This document shows, piece after piece, positions 1 to 9,944 of a stretch of 64,000 nt of DNA. The stretch is taken from contig JAUCBJ010002610.1 in NCBI GenBank assembly GCA_032718475.1, positions 1 through 64,000 on the forward strand, read 5' to 3'. The notes under the pieces were generated by a model, which worked only from the letters and a program-made list of their open reading frames with translations, was not told the origin of the DNA and did not search any database. Source of the stretch: Nemertoderma westbladi. Lineage: Eukaryota; Xenacoelomorpha; Nemertodermatida; Nemertodermatidae. How positions within the stretch are numbered: position 1 is the first letter of the stretch; the number at the start of each line of letters is the position of its first letter. Both the position numbers and the translations under genes were made by a program.

Positions 1-561
1 TCTGCTATTAGGCCTATGTTACAGTATTATTATTACCGGTGCCGGTCAGCCGGTAGGCCTACTGGGCTAATTACTGAATTAGGCCTAAACTATAATCACC
101 GCAAGGGTTGCATGATATGGCATGTCTGCAGTGTATGGTACCGGTTGACCAGTATTGCAGTATTGAATGATTGCAAGATTCTCGATTCAGGGATTGAGTA
201 CAGCCTGACAGTACCGGTACACATGGTACATGCAGAATTGCAAAATTTGTTAGAAACACAGCTGATTTATCCTACAGTAATAATAATTTAACGCATTTTA
301 AATTTGGATAAATAAATTTATTATAACTGCAATAACAGTTACACTGATGCTGCACGAAGGACCCACGCAAATTCTACTTGGAAAATTTTCAAACTTTTGC
401 CAAACAACATGTATACCAAGTTTGGATAGATTTCATCAAGGATTGGCCGAGTTATTAACGTTTAAAATAAAATACTGAAAAAAAACGCGACAGAACGACA
501 GAACGACAGGTTGATTAATGGTACCACTACGCTAAGGCTCACTCACTTCGTGGCTCGCCCC
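1..561. other. Intronic sequence, no gene seen
   Basis: AT-rich, with three AGGCCT hexamers in the first 90 bases and a purine-rich stretch repeating GAACGACA at 490-515. Positions 530-565 match, with a small indel, the minus strand near 61943-61979 (shared CGCTAAGGCTC and ACTTCGTGGCTCGCCCCACA). No coding signal was recognised. Confidence 0.6.
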
Positions 562-1491
562 ACAACCTTTTTAGCGGGATTTTCAATTCAATCTACAGCA
601 TTGTTGTTGATGGCATTATTGGTTGAAAATATTATTATCAATGGCTGAACGCGCTCTGTTAATATCGAAGTACTTTAACTTAGGCCGACAATACTACCGA
701 CATATTGTAGCAAATTATAATATCTTTAACATATTAATTTTATTGTAACTAAGTCAGTAAATAGCTGTATTATCTACGGTCAGCGCTGTTAGATAATAGT
801 GTCAGGTGTTGTTGCTGTGTTGCTAAGCAACATTCCCATCTCACTATTAATTGTATCGAAAAGCTGTAGTCGAACAGGGGGGAGGTGAGATAGATCCTAC
901 TATTTAGAGTATTGTACAATATTGTGACTCCGCCACAATATTCGATTTAAATAAATTACGTACCCGTATTTCACTTTCAGGCTCTCGTTTCATATTTCAC
1001 TCACTCGCTTACGCTCGTTCTTAATAAAATTAATTCGAATAAGTAATGCGTAACATCCCTAATGAAACCAGTGGGTGCATTGATGGATATTCCCGGAAAA
1101 TGATTTGGTTGAACGTGTATAACACCAACAATGACAGTAAAGTTATCGGGGGCTACTTCCTCGAAGCGATAACTGAGAACAAGGGTGATCCGCGGATTGT
1201 TCGTGGGGATTTTGGAACAGAAAATGTTCGCGTTCGAGATTTTCAGAAGTTCATCCGTAGAGATCACACTGACAATATGCAACAGACCTGTTACATCGAT
1301 GGCGCAAGCACAGCTTAGGATAATTTCATTATTTAGTTTTAAAGCAGATGAAATCTGTCCATATGTTAGGCCTAAGTTAAAGTACGTCGATATTAAAAGA
1401 GTGCGTTCAGCCATTGATAATAATATTTTCAACCAATAATGCCATCAACAAATGCTGTAGATTGAATTGAAAATCCCGCTAAAAAGGTTGT
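562..1491. mobile_element. Inverted-repeat DNA element with transposase N-terminus in both arms and an integrase-core fragment
   Basis: About 125 bp at 562-688 is repeated inverted at 1365-1491 (near-identical; shared TTTTTAGCGGGATTTTCAAT and ATGGCTGAACGC). Each arm, read inward, begins a short coding stretch with MAER-(A/T)-LLIS-x-YFNLG, resembling the N-terminal helix-turn-helix start (YF-x-LGL-x-Y-x-x-I) of eukaryotic integrase-core transposon proteins. Between the arms, 1046-1318 (+) encodes GCIDGYSRKMIWLNVYNTNN and RGDFGTENVRV, matching the first two catalytic Asp regions of that fold; it stops before the expected Glu. The arms and core are not in one frame. It is a dead, internally deleted copy. 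No target-site duplication was identified. Confidence 0.6.
1046..1318 (+). pseudogene. Integrase-core (DDE) fragment
   Basis: 90 codons. Key residues: Asp of IDGYSR and Asp of RGDFGTEN, spaced as in the eukaryotic integrase core family, with the conserved LNVYNTNND-x-KVIGGYFL between. It ends at TAG before the catalytic Glu region. It lacks the DNA-binding N-terminus in frame and is a remnant of the surrounding inverted-repeat element. Confidence 0.6.
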
Positions 1492-1530
1492 ACTTTTATT
1501 ACCAGTATTATTTAGCCAATCAAAGTAAAG

Positions 1531-1788
1531 TTAGTAAGTCGTTCGCACGACTTAGTAAGTCGTTCGCACGACTTAGTATGTCGTTCGCACGACTTAGTAA
1601 GTCGTTCGCACGACTTACTAAGTCGTTCGCACGAGTTAGTTAAGTCGTTCGCATGACTTAGTAAGTCGTTCGCACGACTTAGTAAGTCGTTCGCACGACT
1701 TAGTATGTCGTTCGCACGACTTAGTAAGTCGTTCGCACGACTTAGTAAGTCGTTCGCACGACTTACTAAGTCGTTCGCACGACTTAGC
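1531..1788. repeat. 21-bp hairpin minisatellite, about 12 copies
   Basis: The unit is AGTAAGTCGTTCGCACGACTT. Within each unit AAGTCGT and ACGACTT are perfect 7-bp inverted arms around TCGC. Variants change one or two bases (AGTATGTCG, ACTAAGTCG). The length is a multiple of three and free of stops in some frames, so it creates spurious repetitive ORFs on both strands. Confidence 0.95.
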
Positions 1789-1799
1789 CTCTTTGTTTT

Positions 1800-2825
1800 G
1801 TACAGAACGGGCACACTAGCAGTAACGTCTTGGGGCTTTGGTCTTTGTTTTGTACTCAACCCTTCACGACATTGTAGTCTCATGGGCTCATGGCTAGATA
1901 CTGGTTTGTGTAGGCCTGGTGCACAGCCAATTACTTTCCTTATTATCGGTTTTGGTATTCGCATATATTGACTACATATCATGGCAGTGGAGACTTGGCA
2001 GGCAATAAGGACGTAAATTGCGGACTCGTTTCTGTGCGGGGGGCGGTTTGTGGGAGCTGTGTCTGACGTCGTTACAATATAATGCAAGCCAATATTTTGT
2101 ATTTTATGTGCAAGTTTTTTTTACAAGCTTTTAAGAATTAAAAGCGCATAAACGCATAATAAGAGCATAAAAATTTAAAAATTGTAATAAATACTTTGAA
2201 CCACAAATAAAAAAATAAATTAAAATTTGCGCTGCACCGGGCACCCTGTCCCTTCCATTAATAGAGAATAGAGCACACGATAACATATTCAATCAAAATA
2301 AACTCTAAATTGGAATAAAAGCAAGTGGCGGAACCAAATTGGGTACCTCCCCGGTGCAGTAAATGGAATGTAAATCAATTGTGGGCAATCGTTGGCCAAG
2401 TGAGTGACAACCCGTCAGAAACGAAAGGGAAGATAAATATGGTGAATCTGAGCCGTGACCCGTTGCAGAACCACCCGTCCATTCCGATTGGAGCTGGGGG
2501 CTAACAGCGGAAACCACTCCATATGCTATTGAATTACCAATAGTGTCAGTATGACTATCCGACTAGCTATACGTCAGCCATCCCCCGGGCGGCAAGCAAC
2601 CCCAGGTGATTTGGTTAAATAAATCTGTGATTAGATCGGCCCGATCGGTCCGACAGGTTGCGTCGACAGGCATTCCCAATCCCAATGTAATGCTTATCTA
2701 GGATTTGTGTTGGGGTTACGTGCTGTAATTTAATTTACAGCTACTTTACCTAAAATTGTGCAAAAATGGTAACTAATCCACCAGTACGTTAAGTTTTCCG
2801 CCTCAAACGCAAATTTTAATTAAGA
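1800..2825. other. Intronic sequence, no gene seen
   Basis: Mixed composition, AT-rich at 2090-2220. An open stretch on the minus strand at 2305-2517 has no recognisable domain. This is where GGT exon 6 could lie, but no LPW-type GGT motif was seen. Confidence 0.5.
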
Positions 2826-5800
2826 AGAATTGGCGTCCGGAAGGTCGTCCGGACGGGCGGACGGATGACGCAGGTGAGTTAGGTCTCGGCCGGCTTCCAG
2901 ACGGGCGAATGGGGGGCACAGGTGAGGTAGGTCTCGGCTTCCAGACGGGCGAATGGGGGGCACAGGTGAGGTAGGTCTCGGCGTCCAGACGGGCGGATGG
3001 GGGGCACAGGTGAGGTAGGTATCGGTCGGTGTTCAGACGGGCGGATGGGGGGCACAGGTGAGGTAGGTCTCGGTCGGCGTCCAGACGGGCGGATGGGGGG
3101 CACAGCTGAGGTAGGTCTCGGCGTCCAGACGGGCGGATGGGGGGCACAGAGGTGAGGTAGGTCACGGCCGGCGTCCACACGGGCGGATGGGGGGAACAGG
3201 TGAGGTAGGTCTCGGCGTCCAGACGGGCGGAAGGGGGGCACAGGTGAGGTAGGTATCGGCGTCCAGATGGGCGGATGGGGGTCACCGGTGAGGTAGGTAT
3301 CGGTCGGTGTTCAGACGGGCGGATGGGGGGCACAGGTGAGGTAGGTCTCGGTCGGCGTCCAGACGGGCGGATGGGGGGCACAGCTGAGGTAGGTCTCGGC
3401 GTCCAGACGGGCGGATGGGGGGCACAGAGGTGAGGTAGGTCACGGCCGGCGTCCACACGGGCGGATGGGGGGAACAGGTGAGGTAGGTCTCGGCGTCCAG
3501 ACGGGCGGATGGGGGGCACAGGTGAGGTAGGTCTCGGCCGGCGTCCAGACGGGCGGATGGGGGGCACAGGTGAGTTAGGTCACGGCCGGCGTCCAGACGG
3601 GCGGATGGGGGGCACAGGTGAGGTAGGTCTCGGCGTCCAGACGGGCGGATGGGGGGCACAGGTGAGTTAGGTCACGGCCGGCGTCCAGACGGGCGGATGG
3701 GGGGCACAGGTGAGGTAGGTCTCGGCGTCCAGACGGGCGGATGGGGGGCACAGAGGTGAGGTAGGTCACGGCCGGCGTCCAGACGGGCGGATGGGGGGCA
3801 CAGGTGAGGTAGGTCTCGGCGTCCAGATGGGCGGATGGGGGGCACAGGTGAGGTAGGTCTCGGCGTCCAGATGGGCGGATGGGGGGCACAGGTGAGGTAG
3901 GTCTCGGCGTCCAGACGGGCGGATGGGGGGCACAGGTGAGGTAGGTCTCGGCGTCCAGATGGGCGGATGGGGGGCACAGGTGAGGTAGGTCTCGGCGTCC
4001 AGACGGGCGGATGGGGGGCACAGAGGTGAGGTAGGTCACGGCCGGCGTCCAGACGGGCGGATGGGGGGCTCAGGTGAGGTAGGTATCGGCGTCCAGATGG
4101 GCGGATGGGGGGCACAGGTGAGGTAGGTCTCGGCGTCCAGACGGGCGGATGGGGGGCACAGCTGAGGTAGGTCTCAGCGTCCAGATGGGCGGATGGGGGG
4201 CACAGGTGAGGTAGGTCTCGGCGTCCAGATGGGCGGATGGGGGGCACAGATGAGGTAGGTCTCGGCGTCCAGACGGGCGGATGGGGGGCACAGGTGAGGT
4301 AGGTCTCGGCGTCCAGATGGGCGGATGGGGGGCACAGGTGAGGTAGGTCTCGGTCGGCGTCCAGACGGGCGGATGGGGGGCACAGGTGAGGTAGGTCTCG
4401 GCGTCCAGACGGGCGGATGGGGGGCACAGAGGTGAGGTAGGTCACGGCCGGCGTCCACACGGGCGGATGGGGGGCACAGGTGAGGTAGGTCTCGGCGTCC
4501 AGATGGGCGGATGGGGGGCACAGGTGAGGTAGGTCTCGGCGTCCAGATGGGCGGATGGGGGGCACAGGTGAGGTAGGTCGAGGCGTCCAGATGGGCGGAT
4601 GGGGGGCACAGGTGAGGTAGGTCTCGGCGTCCAGATGGGCGGATGGGGGGCACAGGTGAGGTAGGTCTCGGTCGGCGTCCAGACGGGCGGATGGGGGGCA
4701 CAGGTGAGGTAGGTCTCAGCGTCCAGATGGGCGGATGGGGGGCACAGGTGAGGTAGGTCTCGGCGTCCAGATGGGCGGATGGGGGGCACAGGTGAGGTAG
4801 GTCTCGGCGTCCAGACGGGCGGAAGGGGGGCACAGGTGAGGTAGGTATCGGCGTCCAGATGGGCGGATGGGGGTCACCGGTGAGGTAGGTATCGGTCGGT
4901 GTTCAGACGGGCGGATGGGGGGCACAGGTGAGGTAGGTCTCGGTCGGCGTCCAGACGGGCGGATGGGGGGCACAGCTGAGGTAGGTCTCGGCGTCCAGAC
5001 GGGCGGATGGGGGGCACAGAGGTGAGGTAGGTCACGGCCGGCGTCCACACGGGCGGATGGGGGGAACAGGTGAGGTAGGTCTCGGCGTCCAGACGGGCGG
5101 ATGGGGGGCACAGGTGAGGTAGGTCTCGGCCGGCGTCCAGACGGGCGGATGGGGGGCACAGGTGAGTTAGGTCACGGCCGGCGTCCAGACGGGCGGATGG
5201 GGGGCACAGGTGAGGTAGGTCTCGGCGTCCAGACGGGCGGATGGGGGGCACAGGTGAGTTAGGTCACGGCCGGCGTCCAGACGGGCGGATGGGGGGCACA
5301 GGTGAGGTAGGTCTCGGCGTCCAGACGGGCGGATGGGGGGCACAGAGGTGAGGTAGGTCACGGCCGGCGTCCAGACGGGCGGATGGGGGGCACAGGTGAG
5401 GTAGGTCTCGGCGTCCAGATGGGCGGATGGGGGGCACAGGTGAGGTAGGTCTCGGCGTCCAGATGGGCGGATGGGGGGCACAGGTGAGGTAGGTCTCGGC
5501 GTCCAGACGGGCGGATGGGGGGCACAGGTGAGGTAGGTCTCGGCGTCCAGATGGGCGGATGGGGGGCACAGGTGAGGTAGGTCTCGGCGTCCAGACGGGC
5601 GGATGGGGGGCACAGAGGTGAGGTAGGTCACGGCCGGCGTCCAGACGGGCGGATGGGGGGCTCAGGTGAGGTAGGTATCGGCGTCCAGATGGGCGGATGG
5701 GGGGCACAGGTGAGGTAGGTCTCGGCGTCCAGACGGGCGGATGGGGGGCACAGCTGAGGTAGGTCTCAGCGTCCAGATGGGCGGATGGGGGGCACAGGTG

Positions 5801-8570
5801 AGGTAGGTCTCGGCGTCCAGATGGGCGGATGGGGGGCACAGATGAGGTAGGTCTCGGCGTCCAGACGGGCGGATGGGGGGCACAGGTGAGGTAGGTCTCG
5901 GCGTCCAGATGGGCGGATGGGGGGCACAGGTGAGGTAGGTCTCGGTCGGCGTCCAGACGGGCGGATGGGGGGCACAGGTGAGGTAGGTCTCGGCGTCCAG
6001 ACGGGCGGATGGGGGGCACAGAGGTGAGGTAGGTCACGGCCGGCGTCCACACGGGCGGATGGGGGGCACAGGTGAGGTAGATCTCGGCGTCCAGATGGGC
6101 GGATGGGGGGCACAGGTGAGGTAGGTCTCGGCGTCCAGATGGGCGGATGGGGGGCACAGGTGAGGTAGGTCGAGGCGTCCAGATGGGCGGATGGGGGGCA
6201 CAGGTGAGGTAGGTCTCGGCGTCCAGATGGGCGGATGGGGGGCACAGGTGAGGTAGGTCTCGGTCGGCGTCCAGACGGGCGGATGGGGGGCACAGGTGAG
6301 GTAGGTCTCAGCGTCCAGATGGGCGGATGGGGGGCACAGGTGAGGTAGGTCTCGGCGTCCAGATGGGCGGATGGGGGGCACAGGTGAGGTAGGTCTCGGC
6401 GTCCAGACGGGCGGATGGGGGGCACAGGTGAGGTAGGTCTCGGCGTCCAGACGGGCGGATGGGGGGCACAGAGGTGAGGTAGGTCACGGCCGGCGTCCAG
6501 ACGGGCGGATGGGGGGCACAGGTGAGGTAGGTATCGGCGTCCAGATGGGCGGATGGGGGGCACAGGTGAGGTAGGTCTCGGCGTCCAGATGGGCGGATGG
6601 GGGGCACAGGTGAGGTAGGTATCGGCGTCCAGATGGGCGGATGGGGGGCACAGGTGAGGTAGGTCTCGGCGTCCAGACGGGCGGATGGGGGGCACAGGTG
6701 AGGTAGGTCTCAGCGTCCAGATGGGCGGATGGGGGGCACAGGTGAGGTAGGTATCGGCGTCCAGATGGGCGGATGGGGGGCACAGGTGAGGTAGGTCTCG
6801 GCGTCCAGACGGGCGGATGGGGGGCACAGGTGAGGTAGGTATCGGCGTCCAGATGGGCGGATGTGGGGCACAGGTGAGGTAGGTCTCGGCGTCCAGATGG
6901 GCGGATGGGGGGCACAGGTGAGGTAGGTCCCGGCGTCCAGACGGGCGGATGGGGGGCACAGGTGAGGTAGGTCTCAGCGTCCAGACGGGCGGATGGGGGG
7001 CACAGGTGAGGTAGGTATCGGCGTCCAGATGGGCGGATGGGGGGCACAGGTGAGGTAGGTCTCGGCGTCCAGACGGGCGGATGGGGGGCACAGGTGAGGT
7101 AGGTCTCAGCGTCCAGATGGGCGGATGGGGGGCACAGGTGAGGTAGGTCTCGGCGTCCAGACGGGCGGATGGGGGGCACAGGTGAGGTAGGTCTCGGCGT
7201 CCAGATGGGCGGATGGGGGCACAGGTGAGGTAGGTCTCGGCGTCCAGACGGGCGGATGGGGGGCACAGGTGAGGTAGGTCTCGGCGTCCAGACGGGCGGA
7301 TGGGGGGCACAGAGGTGAGGTAGGTCACGGCCGGCGTCCAGACGGGCGGATGGGGGGCACAGGTGAGGTAGGTCTCGGCGTCCAGATGAGCGGATGGGGG
7401 GCTCAGGTGAGGTAGGTATCGGCGTCCAGACGGGCGGATGGGGGGCACAGGTGAGGTAGGTCTCAGCGTCCAGATGGGCGGATGGGGGGCACAGGTGAGG
7501 TAGGTCTCGGCGTCCAGATGGGCGGATGGGGGGCACAGATGAGGTAGGTCTCGGCGTCCAGACGGGCGGATGGGGGGCACAGGTGAGGTAGGTCTCGGTC
7601 GGCGTCCAGACGGGCGGATGGGGGGCACAGGTGAGGTAGGTCTCGGTCGGCGTCCAGACGGGCGGATGGGGGGCACAGGTGAGGTAGGTCTCGGCGTCCA
7701 GACGGGCGGATGGGGGGCACAGAGGTGAGGTAGGTCACGGCCGGCGTCCAGACGGGCGGATGGGGGCACAGGTGAGGTAGGTCTAGGCGTCCAGATGGGC
7801 GGATGGGGGGCACAGGTGAGGTAGATCTCGGTCGTGTCCAGACGGGCGGATGGGGGGCACAGGTGAAGGTAGGTCTCAGCGTCCAGATGGGCGGATGGGG
7901 GGCACAGGTGAGGTAGGTCTCGGCGTCCAGATGGGCGGATGGGGGGCACAGGTGAGGTAGGTCTCGGCGTCCAGACGGGCGGATGGGGGGCACAGGTGAG
8001 GTAGGTCTCGGCGTCCAGATGGGCGGATGGGGGGCACAGGTGAGGTAGGTCTCGGTCGGCGTCCAGACGGGCGGATGGGGGGCACAGGTGAGGTAGGTTT
8101 CGGCGTCCAGACGGGCGGATGGGGGGCACAGAGGTGAGGTAGGTCACGGCCGGCGTCCAGACGGGCGGATGGGGGGCACAGGTGAGGTAGGTCTCGGTCG
8201 GCGTCCAGACGGGCGGATGGGGGGCACAGGTGAGGTAGGTCTCGGCGTCCAGACGGGCGGATGGGGGGCACAGAGGTGAGGTAGGTCACGGCCGGCGTCC
8301 AGACGGGCGGAAGGGGGGCACAGGTGAGGTAGGTCTCGGCGTCCAGATGGGCGGATGGGGGGCACAGGTGAGGTAGGTCTCGGCGTCCAGATGGGCGGAT
8401 GGGGGGCACAGGTGAGGTAGGTCTCGGCGTCCAGACGGGCGGATGGGGGGCACATAGGTGAGGTAGGTCTCGGCGTCCAGACGGGCGGATGGGGGGCACA
8501 GAGGTGAGGCAGGTCTCGGCGTCCAGACGGGCGGATGGGGGGCACAGAGGTGAGGTAGGTCTCCTACAGA
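2826..8570. repeat. 44-bp GC-rich minisatellite, about 128 units
   Basis: The unit on + reads GTCCAGACGGGCGGATGGGG, then GGCACAGGTGAGGTAGGTCT, then CGGC (44 bp). Longer variants add 4 bp (CTCGGTCGGC) or about 6 bp (ACAGAGGTGAGGTAGGTCAC, then GGCCGGC). The minus strand lacks stops in all three phases, so ORFs of up to 793 codons run through it; they are not genes. A block from about 3219 to 4811 is repeated immediately at 4811-6403 (offset 1592 bp) with very few differences. Most units contain CAG|GTGAGG; the first (2871-2879) has CAG|GTGAGT. Confidence 0.97.
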
Positions 8571-8804
8571 TATGTATAAAACCCACGGTGGGATTGATTC
8601 ATTACTGACAGCCACAGTTTTATGAAATTTTTTTGCAAACAAATTGTACCATAAAACAAGACTGCTAAAATGTCTACGTTTCATATATTATGGAAGTTTT
8701 GGCGGATGGGGGGGGGGGGGGGGGGGGGGGTGACCTGGTATATATAGTTTTCAGTGATAGAAAGAAATTATAATTAATAAATAAATATTTATTTAGATTC
8801 TAAC
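8571..8804. other. Spacer between the 44-bp array and GGT exon 5, with poly-G tract
   Basis: Unique sequence followed by a run of more than 20 G at about 8709-8731, then AT-rich intron 5 sequence starting at the donor at 8804. Confidence 0.6.
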
Positions 8805-8872
8805 CTGCCGTATCTCATATGCGCTGACTCTAACCCCAGAAGTTCCCCAGGTACGGCAATGCTTTTAACGCC
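8805..8872 (-). CDS. GGT: GGT exon 5 (GVKSIAVPGELLGLESAHMRYG)
   Basis: 68 nt: 22 codons plus AG. The acceptor is a T-rich run ending TATTTTTAG; the donor is GGCAG|GTTAGA (8804 downwards). The peptide IAVPGELLGLESAHMRYG matches the family stretch V-A-V-P-G-E-L-x-G-x-x-x-A-H-x-x-Y-G, which follows the segment encoded by exon 4. Phase 2 at the end would complete Arg or Ser before the expected LPW motif. The next exon would have to lie within or beyond the 44-bp array at 2826-8570; none was recognised. Confidence 0.88.
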
Positions 8873-9940
8873 CTAAAAATAAAATTACATATAAATATAT
8901 TAGGTCAGATTACTTTACATACTTTTGTATAAAGATGAACACTTTACACGACTGAGACACTGGGAGGCTATATCCACTAATCAAAGTAGCAACTAAGAAT
9001 AAAAGAGGATAAAATAGTGGATTCCCAATTGGTGCCCGTCAAAAAAAATTTCCGTTGAGAACAAAACTAGGTACGTGGCTGCTGGGAATCGCTTGCTGAC
9101 GGCTCGCAGTCTTGACTCGTCTTACGGCCTACACACTATGTCTTACTGGACCAGCGCATTAATGTAATGAATGATTGATGAATACAGGTGGACGAACAAA
9201 GTTGATAACGACAGCACACAGAATTAGAATGGTAAGTGGTAACCAATCGGTTAATAATATGTCAATTAAAGTGAGATTATATCATTAAACCTGTAATCCC
9301 AAGTTGGTAGTTAACTATATTGACAGGCACTCAAATGAAATTATAATAAATAATAATATGTAAAAAGCTTAACTCCCTTGGGAGAAGATATTAATATGTT
9401 TGGCTCGAGGTAAATACTAGTAGTACGTAGTAGAAACTGCTTCAAATGACTCTCATAATTTTACAATCCAGAGATACGACATAAAAGAATAGAAACTAAT
9501 GAAGTAAAACTGTATAGTATCCTACGTTAGTTACAATTGATACACAAAAAACAAACTTTAAAGATCAAAATATCGCGCTATTTTGAAACAAAACTTTCCA
9601 CAACTTCGGGCAACACTGTTGATGGAAATTAGGTCACATCAACAAACATTGCTACAGTTAGGCTACGGAAGCATGGTGAAGTTTCACAATAAATTAGTTT
9701 CAGTAAACAGGAAGGGTCCCTTGATACAACCTACTTGAATTATTTTACAACAGATGAAATTGAATTAATTAGTTACTGCAGTAGCTATTTAGCATAAAAT
9801 CGAGGGGCCGTAAGAAGAGGTTGTGTTGCAAATGTTCGATAAAATGTGTGGCAGAAAGGAACGTAATATATTATTCATTTACAGACTTTATTTCCAAACT
9901 TACTTTACCCTCGTATAAATACGAGATGGTTGTGTGGATG
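8873..9940. other. GGT intron 4, unique part
   Basis: AT-rich, without long open frames or recognised elements. The T-rich acceptor tract of exon 5 is at 8873-8895 on the minus strand. Confidence 0.6.
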
Positions 9941-9944
9941 AAAT

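Noticed and set aside
2305-2517. Minus-strand ORF as GGT exon 6
   Set aside because: Position and strand fit, but there is no LPW or other GGT motif and no matching phase-2 acceptor that yields one.
2803-8586. Very long minus-strand ORFs (up to 793 codons) of PPIRPSGRRDLPHLC-type repeats
   Set aside because: They are the 44-bp satellite read in three phases. The unit is not a multiple of three and simply lacks stops on that strand; there is no start context or domain, and the frame changes every unit.
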